From: Prevotella sp.
GTDB lineage: Bacteria; Bacteroidota; Bacteroidia; Bacteroidales; Bacteroidaceae
NCBI GenBank assembly: GCA_017509155.1
Contig: JAFWQE010000187.1
Coordinates: forward strand, 1 to 48,073
Direction: 5' to 3'
Length of the DNA stretch: 48,073 nt
Shown here: in pieces, positions 24,255 through 32,258 of the stretch
Layout of the letters: every line of letters starts with the position of its first letter
How positions within the stretch are numbered: position 1 is the stretch's first letter
Program-made: the position numbers and the translations under genes
The notes under the pieces: model-generated
Told to the model about the DNA's origin: nothing
The model's database searches: none
Seen by the model: only the letters and a program-made list of their open reading frames with translations

Positions 24255-25331
24255 ATGGTAAAAGTATGTATTGTGGCCGGTGCGCGCCCCAACTTCATCA
24301 AGGTGGCACCGCTGATTCGCGCCATGGAGAAGTCCGATGGCATTTGTTATGAACTCGTCTACGCTGGACGGGCAGACGACGCCACGCTGGAGGGGACACT
24401 GTTTGACGACCTGCAGATCAGTCGGCCCACAGTGTTTCTCGATGTTGACAGCGTGAGTCTGAACGAGATAACGGGGCGCGTGATGGGCGCTTTCGAAAAA
24501 TACCTGTCGACGCATCCCACCGACGTAGTCATCGTGGTCGACGACCTGGCCTCCACGATGGCAGCCGCCATTGTGACCAAGAAGCAGGGCGTGCGTCTTG
24601 CCCATCTGGTGGCAGGCACGCGCTCGTTCGACATCAACATGCCAAAGGAGGTGAACCGCCTGGTCATCGACGGTTTGTCTGACCTGCTCTTCACGGCCGG
24701 CATGTCGGCCAGCAGCATCACCAACCGCGAGGGTGCCGAGCAGAGCCGCGTCTACATGGTGGGCAACATCCTGATAGACAACCTGCGCTACAACCACGAC
24801 CGCTGGCAGAGACCACCGCTCATGGACGAAGCCCAGCTGGCTGACGGGCGCTATCTAGTGTTTACCCTGAACCGCCGCGCACTGCTGCGCAACGAGGAAA
24901 ACCTGAAACTCATGATGGACGCGCTGACCAGCAGGGCCGACGTTCCCGTGGTTGCCGTGCTGCGACAGGAGGCACGTCGCGTGGTGGAGGCCATCGTGCC
25001 GCCCACACCAGGTTTCATCTATGCCGACCCCCTACCCTATCTTCAGTTCGGCTATCTGACAAGCCACGCCATGGGAATCGTCACCGACAGCGGCAACGTG
25101 GCCGAAGAAGCAACCTTCAACGGTGTGCCCTGCATCACGCTGAACAGCTACACCGAGCACATTGAAACGGTAAAGGTGGGCACCAACGTCCTCGTGGGCG
25201 AAGATGCCGGTCAGCTGGCTGAGGCACTGCAGGAGATGGTGGAGGGACGATGGAAAAAGGCATCTCTGCCCGAACGATGGGACGGACGGACGGCCGAACG
25301 CATCGTCAGAATCCTGACAAACGAACAGTAA
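24255..25331 (+). CDS. UDP-GlcNAc 2-epimerase homologue lacking catalytic residues
   Basis: A 358-residue GT-B fold protein clearly related to non-hydrolysing UDP-GlcNAc 2-epimerases (WecB/MnaA): GARPNFIKVAPL at 9-20, RSFDINMPKEVNR near 123-135, MVGNILIDNL, and TDSGNVAEEATFNGVPCITL near the C-terminal nucleotide site. Against E. coli WecB, Asp95 is kept (Asp97 here), but Glu117 becomes Val119 (LVAG for VEAG), Glu131 becomes Lys131 (PKE for PEE) and His213 becomes Asn206 (LNRR for GHRR). Loss of three residues known to be needed for catalysis suggests a different activity or a binding role. It lies outside any visible polysaccharide gene cluster. An 8-codon ATG frame (24235-24261) overlaps the start. 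Confidence 0.85.
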   Translation: MVKVCIVAGARPNFIKVAPLIRAMEKSDGICYELVYAGRADDATLEGTLFDDLQISRPTVFLDVDSVSLNEITGRVMGAFEKYLSTHPTDVVIVVDDLASTMAAAIVTKKQGVRLAHLVAGTRSFDINMPKEVNRLVIDGLSDLLFTAGMSASSITNREGAEQSRVYMVGNILIDNLRYNHDRWQRPPLMDEAQLADGRYLVFTLNRRALLRNEENLKLMMDALTSRADVPVVAVLRQEARRVVEAIVPPTPGFIYADPLPYLQFGYLTSHAMGIVTDSGNVAEEATFNGVPCITLNSYTEHIETVKVGTNVLVGEDAGQLAEALQEMVEGRWKKASLPERWDGRTAERIVRILTNEQ

Positions 25332-25336
25332 GTCAC

Positions 25337-25446
25337 GCGGGGAGCAGTTGCAGGAGTAAGAATCGCACAAAAAAGTATCGTCTGTCGCTCGACCTTTGGT
25401 CGCTCTGCTTGCAGAGAACTCCTGAACTCCTGCAACTCCTGAGTTA
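25337..25446. repeat. Family A element with twin mini-hairpin
   Basis: GGAGCAGTTGCAGGAGTAAG is followed by AAGTATCGTC, the twin hairpin (CGACC/GGTCG 25390-25402; CTCTGC/GCAGAG 25403-25416) and inverted AACTCCTG units to 25443. It fills the gap between the epimerase-like and alcohol dehydrogenase genes. Confidence 0.8.
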
Positions 25447-25488
25447 ATGACGTAGATAAAACGACTAATAATAAAAAGCGAAAAAGAC

Positions 25489-26673
25489 ATGAAAGACTTC
25501 AATTTCTACAGCCCTACGCAGGTGGTCTTCGGACGACAGAGCGAGGAACAGGTGGCCTCATTGGTGAAGAAGCATGGCGGCACGAAGGTGCTGGTACACT
25601 ATGGCGGTGGCAGCGCGCGGCGTTCTGGCCTGCTCGACAAGATGTTCCGCCTGCTCAGTGAGGGCGGCATTCCCTTTGTAGAACTGGGCGGTGTGGTGCC
25701 CAATCCGCTGCTTTCCAAGGTAAAAGAAGGCATCGAACTATGCCGGAAGGAAGGCGTCGACTTCATCCTGGCAGTGGGCGGCGGCAGCGTAATCGACTCT
25801 GCCAAAGCGATTGCCTACGGTCTCTGCTACGACGGCGACGTGTGGGATTTCTGGGCAGGCAAGGCCAAGCCGCAGGCATCGGTGCCCATTGGATGTGTCC
25901 TCACCATTCCCGCAGCAGGCAGCGAAATGAGCGACAGTTGCGTCATCACGCGCGATGAGGACAAGAACAAGCGAGGCATCAACAGCGACCTCTGCCGCTG
26001 CCGCTTCGCCATCATGAATCCCGAACGCACCTTCACGCTGCCCGAATATCAGACAGCCGCCGGAGCTACCGACATCATGATGCACACCATGGAGCGCTAT
26101 TTCACCAGCGAGCAGGACATGACGCTCACCGACAGCATGGCCGAGGCACTGATGCGCACCGTGAAAGACAGTGTGTTCGAGGTGCTGCGCAATCCCGAGG
26201 ACTACCGCCATCGGGCACAGATCATGTGGGCAGGAAGCCTCTCTCACAACAACCTGATGGAGTGTGGACTTGGCAAAGACTTCGCCACTCATCGTCTGGA
26301 ACACGAGCTGAGTGCCGTCTACGGCGTGACTCACGGTGCAGGTCTGGCCGCCATCTGGCCCTCATGGGCGCGCTTTGTCATGCCGCGCCATCTGAGCCGC
26401 TTCGTCCAGTTTGCCGTCAACGTGATGGGCATTCCCAATGACTTTACTGACCCCGAGGCAACCGCAGAGCGCGGCGTGCAGGCCATGGAACGCTTCTATC
26501 GCGCCATCGGCATGCCCACCTGCATATCTGAACTGCTCGGACGCACCATCTCGGAAGAAGAGATTGACGTGCTCGTGGAGAAGTGCAGCCGCGGACGAAC
26601 CATCACCGTGGGAACGCTCGACGTGCTGGGACCTGAACAGATGGCCGAAGTTTACCGCATGGCCAACCGATGA
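25489..26673 (+). CDS. Iron-containing alcohol dehydrogenase (butanol dehydrogenase type)
   Basis: A 394-residue cytosolic group III alcohol dehydrogenase of the YqhD/BdhA type, reducing aldehydes with NAD(P)H. It contains the nucleotide-binding GGGSVIDSAK (about 98-107) and metal ligands Asp195, His199, His268 and His282 in GATDIMMH, ATHRLEHE and GVTHGAGLA, all conserved. Length is normal for the family. It lies 157 nt after the epimerase-like gene across a repeat element, so co-transcription is uncertain. It is followed by family B repeats and a bidirectional terminator. Confidence 0.92.
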   Translation: MKDFNFYSPTQVVFGRQSEEQVASLVKKHGGTKVLVHYGGGSARRSGLLDKMFRLLSEGGIPFVELGGVVPNPLLSKVKEGIELCRKEGVDFILAVGGGSVIDSAKAIAYGLCYDGDVWDFWAGKAKPQASVPIGCVLTIPAAGSEMSDSCVITRDEDKNKRGINSDLCRCRFAIMNPERTFTLPEYQTAAGATDIMMHTMERYFTSEQDMTLTDSMAEALMRTVKDSVFEVLRNPEDYRHRAQIMWAGSLSHNNLMECGLGKDFATHRLEHELSAVYGVTHGAGLAAIWPSWARFVMPRHLSRFVQFAVNVMGIPNDFTDPEATAERGVQAMERFYRAIGMPTCISELLGRTISEEEIDVLVEKCSRGRTITVGTLDVLGPEQMAEVYRMANR

Positions 26674-26696
26674 ATATAAAGAAATTCGCGCGATCA

Positions 26697-26906
26697 TTTA
26701 CTATTTGACGATTTACTATTTACGATTTATTTACTATTTAGCTATTGAGCCACAACCCATAAAATAGCCAAATCGTTAATATTTACTATTTGACGATTTA
26801 CTATTTACGATTTATTTACTATTTAGCTATGGAGCCACAACCCATAAAATAGCAAAATAACTAAATCGTAAATAAATAGTAAATCGTAAATAGCTAAATC
26901 GTAAAT
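26697..26906. repeat. AT-rich palindromic repeat, duplicated left half (family B)
   Basis: Two copies of the left half (TTTACTATTTGACGATTTAC onward) begin near 26698 and 26782, each leading to a CACAACCCATAAAATAGC segment. The inverted right half follows (CTAAATCGTAAATAAATAGT, 26862-26906). Confidence 0.8.
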
Positions 26907-26942
26907 GTTAAGGACTTCAGAAAGCAGAAAACACGGCTGACC

Positions 26943-26990
26943 AAAAAGAAATCCGACAAGGTGCTGTCATCTTGTCGGATTTTCTTTTTC
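26943..26990. terminator. Bidirectional Rho-independent terminator
   Basis: AAATCCGACAAG (26949-26960) pairs with CTTGTCGGATTT (26971-26982), flanked by AAAAAG and CTTTTT. It lies between convergent alcohol dehydrogenase and DUF3857 genes. Confidence 0.9.
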
Positions 26991-27006
26991 AACGCGTCGC
27001 TGGCGG

Positions 27007-27993
27007 TTATTTGAGTCTCAGATGGGTACTGCCGGCCGGCATAAATACCGGCGTTGAGTTTTCTGGCTTGACAATCAGGCTCGTAAAGGGGGCTATTTCC
27101 AGTTCGGCAGCCTCCTTGTTTCCGTCACCAGCATTCTGGTTGTGCGTCAGAGCCTGTCCCTTGGGAAGAATATAGTCGCCAACGATTTTGTAATGGTTGC
27201 TCAGGCATGTCTTGCCTTTCTTCATGTCGGTCCTGTTGATGTCGTAAGCCAGACGTCCTGCCTCAACACTCGACTTGATGAGTTTGTTGATGGGAACATT
27301 CATGTTGAACTGCAGGAAAGCAGGAATCTCTATGTCGCACTTCGAGCGAACGGTCGGTATGCATTCCTGGAAAAGCCAGTCGTAGAGGAACGTCGGGCGG
27401 GTGCTTGTTATGTTGTACTGGTATTCAACAATGCTGCCTGCCTCCACATCGGGCACCACCACATGTATGACCATATAGTTGTCGTCGACACGCTCCTGGG
27501 CAAAAGAGCTGGTGCTGACATTCCTTTTCACCACCTTGCCTTTCTCGTTCTTGGTGAACACCTTTATCTTCATGTCGGTCACTTCGTCACGACTATAAAC
27601 GTCACCGTTGTCGGCATTGAAATAGGTAATGTCTATATTGGCATGCTTGGCACCTTCTGGCTTCATGATTTTCGTGCGAAGCCCGACTGTGTACTTGACC
27701 AGAATGTTGCTGTCGTCAATCATGTTTTTACTGAAATCAGAAATATTGTCACCACTGATTTCCGAACTGTTCATGTTGTAGTTGTCGACCTGATCGGACA
27801 GCTGATACGTCACCGTCATCGTCTTGCAAAGGATGATGGCGTCGGCATCAATGGCATCACCCCAGCCGATATAGTCCCACTCCAGATCCGATGGCTTGCC
27901 GAATTTCTCATTGGGCAACTGTGCATTCGCCGTGCCTATGCACAAAACGAATGCTACCGATACTAATAACGCTTTTCGAAAAATACCACTCAT
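27007..27993 (-). CDS. Exported DUF3857 domain protein without transglutaminase domain
   Basis: A 328-residue protein with a signal peptide (1-24, ending ANAQ). Residues about 38-250 match the DUF3857 module (DADAIILCKTMTVTY, DNYMVIHVVVPDVEAGSIVEYQYNI, LYDWLFQECIPT). In the family this module usually precedes a transglutaminase-like domain, which is absent here, so this is a stand-alone version. Function unknown, location probably periplasmic. A consensus promoter at 28233-28263 implies a ~230-nt leader that contains a complete family B palindrome. Confidence 0.8.
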   Translation of the reverse strand: MSGIFRKALLVSVAFVLCIGTANAQLPNEKFGKPSDLEWDYIGWGDAIDADAIILCKTMTVTYQLSDQVDNYNMNSSEISGDNISDFSKNMIDDSNILVKYTVGLRTKIMKPEGAKHANIDITYFNADNGDVYSRDEVTDMKIKVFTKNEKGKVVKRNVSTSSFAQERVDDNYMVIHVVVPDVEAGSIVEYQYNITSTRPTFLYDWLFQECIPTVRSKCDIEIPAFLQFNMNVPINKLIKSSVEAGRLAYDINRTDMKKGKTCLSNHYKIVGDYILPKGQALTHNQNAGDGNKEAAELEIAPFTSLIVKPENSTPVFMPAGSTHLRLK

Positions 27994-28029
27994 AATTACT
28001 TATATTAAAATGATTTTCAAGTTTCGTAT

Positions 28030-28175
28030 GTCAATTTACTATTTGACGATTTACTATGTACGATTTATTTACTATTTAGCTATAGGGCTATTTGTTTGCG
28101 GAGCGGCAACCCGTAAAATAGCCAAATAACTAAATCGTAAATAGATAGTAAACCGTAAACAGCTAAATCGTAAAT
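28030..28175. repeat. Complete AT-rich palindrome in a 5' leader (family B)
   Basis: The left arm TTTACTATTTGACGATTTAC...TTTAGCTAT (28034-28083), a core with TATTTGTTTGCGGAGCGGCA, and the right arm AAATAACTAAATCGTAAATA onward (28122-28174) form a long hairpin. It sits between the promoter and start of the DUF3857 gene, so it would be transcribed. Confidence 0.85.
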
Positions 28176-28232
28176 ACATATAACTTCAGATAGTTGATAA
28201 CGATTGTTTTCACTCCGATAGCGAAGTCACTG

Positions 28233-28263
28233 CAAAGATAGAGATAATTGCTGAAACGACAAA
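28233..28263 (-). promoter_or_regulatory. Consensus promoter of DUF3857 gene
   Basis: On the minus strand TTTG (28260-28263) and TATCTTTG (28233-28240) are exactly 19 nt apart. The predicted start near 28226 leaves a long leader. Confidence 0.75.
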
Positions 28264-28422
28264 ACATTTAACCGACATTCTTCACGAAAACTGCACCAAA
28301 GACGCAAACCATCCCTGCCCCCTTCCCATAGGAGGGGTAACACGCACTCGCCTTTGCCGCTCTGCATCCCCTTCCCTTCTGAGGATTTGGGGTGGGTTCC
28401 AGAGACGCTAAAATCCTGTGGC
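28264..28422. other. Non-coding spacer with GC-rich repeat remnants
   Basis: Contains degenerate family C fragments (CCCCTTCCCATAGGAGGGG near 28319-28337; TTGGGGTGGGTTCCAGAG near 28388-28405). No gene seen. Confidence 0.4.
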
Positions 28423-28665
28423 CTATTTTCTGAACAGCGATGCTATCCACAGCACGGCTACAGCACCTACCACCGACGTTCCAATGGCACCGATTGTGCC
28501 ACCCCATGAGATGTTGAGCCATCCGAGGATGTGGCCACCCACAATACCTCCAACAATGCCCAGAAGGCAATTCCACAGACAGCCGAAGCCTTCGCCTCGC
28601 ATGATTTTCCCGGCCAGAAAGCCCGAGATGATACCAATGATGATTGCTCCAATTGTTATTTCCAT
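28423..28665 (-). CDS. GlsB/YeaQ/YmgE family membrane protein
   Basis: An 80-residue protein with three hydrophobic Gly-rich helices (about 2-20, 30-50, 56-76) and the family motif GxxxGxxAGKIMRGEGFG near 12-29. Members are small inner-membrane proteins often linked to general stress; the transglycosylase-associated label is historical. A GGCGC/GCGCC mini-palindrome lies 14 nt upstream of the start. Confidence 0.9.
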   Translation of the reverse strand: MEITIGAIIIGIISGFLAGKIMRGEGFGCLWNCLLGIVGGIVGGHILGWLNISWGGTIGAIGTSVVGAVAVLWIASLFRK

Positions 28666-28714
28666 AATAATGTATTGCGGCGCTCTGCGCCTGATGAATA
28701 ATTAATAATGTGAG

Positions 28715-28950
28715 AACCTACCCCAGCCCTCCCGAAGGGAGGGAGAGATGAGAGGATAGAACCCACCCCAGCCCTCCCGAAGGGAGGGAGTGGTGAGAGA
28801 ACACTTCTTCCGCTTCCTTTTCTCACCTCTCTGCAGAACCCCTCCCTTGGGGAGGGGCAGGGGTGGGTTCACTTCTTCCGCTTCCTTTTCTCACCTCTCT
28901 GCAGAACCCCTCCCTTGGGGAGGGGCAGGAGTGGGTTCACTTCTTTCCGC
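28715..28950. repeat. Tandem array of GC-rich palindromes (family C)
   Basis: Two units of CCAGCCCTCCCGAAGGGAGG flanked by GAACCTA/GAACCCA are followed by two near-identical ~75-bp units with CCCCTCCCTTGGGGAGGGG and CACTTCTTCCGCTTCC, ending at 28941. The array lies between GlsB and the EEP hydrolase gene. Confidence 0.85.
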
Positions 28951-28980
28951 TTCCTTGTTGATGCTTCTATTCCAGACTGC

Positions 28981-29925
28981 TCAGGGCCCAAGCGTGAAGC
29001 GTGCCACAAGGGGCAGATGGTCGCTGTATCCGTTCTGGTACCGCATGCCATTGTAGTTGCGATGGGGCATGACGCCACCGTAGGTCTTGTCTTCTTCAAG
29101 CAGGAACGGGGCATCAAACACCCGGCAGGAAGAGAACAGCGGCAGCAAGGGACCGCTGGCGAAGATGTGGTCGATGCTTTGCCACTGGCCTTTGTACTTA
29201 TAGGTTCCGCGAGCGCCGTTCGTGCCCTGGGCTGACTGGGAGATATTCGTAAGGCCTGCCTTCACGATGAGCTGCGGCAAGTGGCCGTCGTGCGGGTCGT
29301 TCATGTCGCCAGCCACAATGATCTTTGCCTGCGGATGGATGGCTCTTACGGAGTCGATGGCCGCGGTGAGCACCGTTCCCACCTGCAGGCGGTGCGGCCG
29401 CGTGGTGCGCTCGCCTCCGAAGCGGCTGGGGGCATGCACCACGAAGACGTGCAGCGTGTCGTGGTCTCGCAGCTCGCCTTCCACGTAGAGGATGTCGCGC
29501 GTTGGCCGCATGTCGGGGAGCGGACTGACACGAATGGCATGGTGGCTTATCGGACGGAAGGAGAAAGGACTGTAGAGCAGGGCCACGTCGATGCCTCGCA
29601 GGTCGGGACTTTGTGTGGCGATGAACTCATAGCCTGCCTTTCTGAGCAGCGAACGCTTCGTGAGATCGCGGCAAACGCTGTCGTTTTCCACCTCCAGCAA
29701 CGCCACCAGGTCGGGCAGCTGCCAGTCTTCCTCACCGCCACAGGCAATGATCTCCTGACCGATGTTGTTCAGCTTCTCCCAGTAGCGGTGCTGGCTCCAG
29801 CGGCGCGTACTGGTAGGCAGGAACTCCTCGTCCTGCTTCAGCGAGTCGTGCTGGCAGTCAAATAGGTTCTCGCAGTTCAGCTCAACAAAGGTGAGAAGGA
29901 TGGCGGAAAGGAAGGCGTGAAGCAT
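28981..29925 (-). CDS. Endonuclease/exonuclease/phosphatase family protein
   Basis: A 314-residue protein of the EEP superfamily. The Mg-binding Asn and Glu are in VELNCENLFD (about 14-23) and LLEVEND (about 75-81), followed by HAPSRFGGE (about 165-173), GDMNDPHDG (about 208-216) and SDHLPLVARF near the C-terminus. A short hydrophobic N-terminus (MLHAFLSAILLTF) suggests export. Substrate (nucleic acid or phosphoester) cannot be told. It is the last gene downstream of tyrA on the same strand, separated by a short TGATGGATGA-type microsatellite. Confidence 0.88.
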   Translation of the reverse strand: MLHAFLSAILLTFVELNCENLFDCQHDSLKQDEEFLPTSTRRWSQHRYWEKLNNIGQEIIACGGEEDWQLPDLVALLEVENDSVCRDLTKRSLLRKAGYEFIATQSPDLRGIDVALLYSPFSFRPISHHAIRVSPLPDMRPTRDILYVEGELRDHDTLHVFVVHAPSRFGGERTTRPHRLQVGTVLTAAIDSVRAIHPQAKIIVAGDMNDPHDGHLPQLIVKAGLTNISQSAQGTNGARGTYKYKGQWQSIDHIFASGPLLPLFSSCRVFDAPFLLEEDKTYGGVMPHRNYNGMRYQNGYSDHLPLVARFTLGP

Positions 29926-29931
29926 TCTAGA

Positions 29932-29982
29932 TGATGGATGATGGGTGATGGATGAAGGATGAAAGATGATGGATGATGGTTT
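29932..29982. repeat. GATG-type microsatellite
   Basis: Irregular 7-nt units (GATGGAT, GAAGGAT, GAAAGAT) occur between the tyrA stop and the EEP start. Confidence 0.7.
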
Positions 29983-29994
29983 GGAAGGAGGGCT

Positions 29995-30780
29995 TCAGGA
30001 GATGTCGCGCCTCACGTTGGCGCGTATCTTCTTCAGGTATGCCTTCATGGCGTCGCCATCCTTGTTGTCGATGATTTCCAGCAGTTCCTTCAGCTCGGTG
30101 CGTATCTGCGACACCTGGTCGTGGGTGTAGGGATTGAAGAGCACCTCCTGCAGCAGGAAGTCGTCCTCGTTGAGCACGCCCTTTGCGATGCGCATGTGGC
30201 GCTTGAAGGTGGTTCCCGGCGCGTCCTGGTGCTTCATCACGGCGGCAAAGACGAATGTGGAGACAAACGGTATGCTCAGCGAGTAGGCCACGGTCTTGTC
30301 GTGCTCCTCGAATGAATACTCATAGATGTTGAGCCCCAGCTTCTGATAGATGTCCTTGAAGAAGAGGCGCCCGATGAAGTCGCCTTCGTTGATGATGATG
30401 GCGTTCTCCTCGTGAAGCTGGTTGAGGTTGGCAAAGGTGGGACCGAACATCGGGTGGCTCGATGCGTAGTGCATGCCGGTACTCTCGTAGAACTCCTTCA
30501 GTCCGGTCTTCACCGATGATATGTCGGTGATGATACAGTCCTTTGGCAGGTGAGGAATCACCTCGCGAAACGCGGGGATGGTGTACTTCACGGTGACGGC
30601 ATTGATGACGAGTTCGGGCTTGAACTCCTCTATCTCCTCCAACGTCGTGAAGCGCAGTGTGTTGTAGGTGAAGCGCAGTCGCTTCGGGTCTTTTTCAAAG
30701 ACAGCTGTCTCGTGTTCAAAACTGAGCAGGTCGAGAAAGAAGCTTCCCATCTTTCCTGCTCCCATTACCAATATCTTCAT
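29995..30780 (-). CDS. tyrA: Prephenate dehydrogenase
   Basis: A 261-residue cytosolic enzyme converting prephenate to 4-hydroxyphenylpyruvate with NAD(P)+ in tyrosine synthesis. Rossmann motif GAGKMGSFF (7-15), TDISSVKTGL (about 90-99), SSHPMFGP (about 108-115) with the catalytic His, and EHDKTVAY are present. No C-terminal ACT domain, so feedback by tyrosine would have to act elsewhere, for example through the operon's attenuator. It is the last biosynthetic gene of the pheA - aminotransferase - DAHPS/CM - tyrA cluster; a 364-nt repeat-filled gap separates it from the upstream gene. Confidence 0.93.
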   Translation of the reverse strand: MKILVMGAGKMGSFFLDLLSFEHETAVFEKDPKRLRFTYNTLRFTTLEEIEEFKPELVINAVTVKYTIPAFREVIPHLPKDCIITDISSVKTGLKEFYESTGMHYASSHPMFGPTFANLNQLHEENAIIINEGDFIGRLFFKDIYQKLGLNIYEYSFEEHDKTVAYSLSIPFVSTFVFAAVMKHQDAPGTTFKRHMRIAKGVLNEDDFLLQEVLFNPYTHDQVSQIRTELKELLEIIDNKDGDAMKAYLKKIRANVRRDIS

Positions 30781-30878
30781 AAACCTCTCCCCCGACCCCT
30801 CCGAAAGAGGGGAGTGCCTGCGGATTTCAGGGGGAACGACAGGCTTGCTAGGTGTTACTTTTTCAAGTTCCGCAAGTA

Positions 30879-31122
30879 GATTTACTATTTGACGATTTAC
30901 TATTTACGATTTATTTACTATTTAGCTATGGAGCTATTTGTTTGCGGAGTGACATACCGTAAAATAGCCAAATCGAAAATATTTACTATTTGACGATTTA
31001 CTATTTACGATTTATTTACTATTTAGCTATAGAGCTATTTGTTTGCGGAGCGGCAACCGTAAAATAGCCAAATAACTAAATCGTAAATAAATAGTAAATC
31101 GTAAATCGCTAAATCGTAAATA
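30879..31122. repeat. Family B palindrome with duplicated left half, inside operon
   Basis: Left halves begin near 30880 and 30981, each followed by the GCTATTTGTTTGCGGAG core; one inverted right half ends at 31122. A family C fragment (GACCCCTCCGAAAGAGGGG) lies at about 30791-30810. It fills the gap between tyrA and the DAHPS/CM gene and would be transcribed with them. Confidence 0.85.
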
Positions 31123-31144
31123 CATAGTGCTTGCGAAAGTTGTT

Positions 31145-32209
31145 TTATTTATTGATGATTTCCATTTGCTGGCGCACGCTTTCTTCGTGCACGGCCTCGA
31201 AGACATGCTTCACGAAGTCACCGTCCATGCCGCAGAGAGAGCCCTGGGCACCGCGCTTGTCGAGAATCTCATTGTAGCGCGTGGGCTGCAGCACCGTCAT
31301 GTTGTGCTCCTTCTTGTACTGTCCAATCTCGCGGCAAACCCTCATGCGCTTGGCCAGCAGGTTCATGAGTTCGTTGTCGAGCTCGTCAATCTGATGGCGC
31401 AGCTGCGTGATTCCCTCTGTGGTCATCTTCTCGTCACGGATGATGAGCAGTGACAGGATGTAGTCGAGCACATCGGGTGTCACCTGCTGCTTGGCATCGC
31501 TCCAGGCACGGTCGGGGTCGCAATGGCTCTCCACGATGAGGCCGTCGAAGCCCAGGTCCATTGCCTGCTGGCAGAGCGGAGCAATGAGTTCCCGTCGTCC
31601 GCCGATGTGGCTCGGGTCGCAGATGATGGGCAGTTCGGGAATGCGGCGGCGCAGCTCAATGGGTATCTGCCACATGGGAAGGTTGCGGTATATCTTCTTG
31701 TCGTAGGACGAGAATCCGCGGTGAATGGCGCCCAGCTGCTTGATACCGGCCTGATTGATGCGCTCTAGTGCACCTATCCACAGTTCCAGGTCAGGGTTCA
31801 CGGGGTTCTTCACGAAGACGGGAACACTAACGCCCTTGAGCGAGTCAGCCAGCGCCTGCATGGCAAAGGGATTGGCAGATGTGCGGGCACCTATCCACAG
31901 GATGTCGACGCCATATTTCAGGCATAGCTCCACATGTTCTGGCGTGGCCACCTCGGTGGTGATGAGCATTCCGGTCTCTTCCTTCACCTGCTTGAGCCAT
32001 TTCAGCGCCGGTTCGCCATGGCCTTCAAAGCCACCTGGCTTGGTGCGAGGTTTCCACACACCGGCACGGAAGTTGTGGCATCCTTTCTGTGAAAGCTGTC
32101 TTGCGGTGGTCATCACTTGCTCTTCGGTCTCGGCCGAACACGGTCCGGCAATGACAAACGGGCGTTCCTGGTCGCTGGGGAGCTGCAGTTTTTCTAATTC
32201 GAGTTCCAT
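31145..32209 (-). CDS. Bifunctional DAHP synthase / type II chorismate mutase
   Basis: A 354-residue fusion. The N-terminal domain (about 1-250) is a KDO8P-type DAHP synthase: FVIAGPCSAE (18-27), RAGVWKPRT (about 48-56), CDPSHIGG and ESHCDP. It condenses phosphoenolpyruvate with erythrose 4-phosphate. The C-terminal domain (about 262-354) is an AroQ-type chorismate mutase (LRHQIDELDNELMNLLAKRM), making prephenate. The same polypeptide thus controls entry to the shikimate pathway and the branch to Phe/Tyr. The start at 32209 fits the domain; the upstream in-frame extension overlaps the aminotransferase gene and has an Arg/Ser-rich shadow composition. Confidence 0.93.
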   Translation of the reverse strand: MELELEKLQLPSDQERPFVIAGPCSAETEEQVMTTARQLSQKGCHNFRAGVWKPRTKPGGFEGHGEPALKWLKQVKEETGMLITTEVATPEHVELCLKYGVDILWIGARTSANPFAMQALADSLKGVSVPVFVKNPVNPDLELWIGALERINQAGIKQLGAIHRGFSSYDKKIYRNLPMWQIPIELRRRIPELPIICDPSHIGGRRELIAPLCQQAMDLGFDGLIVESHCDPDRAWSDAKQQVTPDVLDYILSLLIIRDEKMTTEGITQLRHQIDELDNELMNLLAKRMRVCREIGQYKKEHNMTVLQPTRYNEILDKRGAQGSLCGMDGDFVKHVFEAVHEESVRQQMEIINK

Positions 32210-32258
32210 ATCTGATGTTTCTTTTATTGATTTTTCTATTCTTGTTTCCTGTCGTGTC

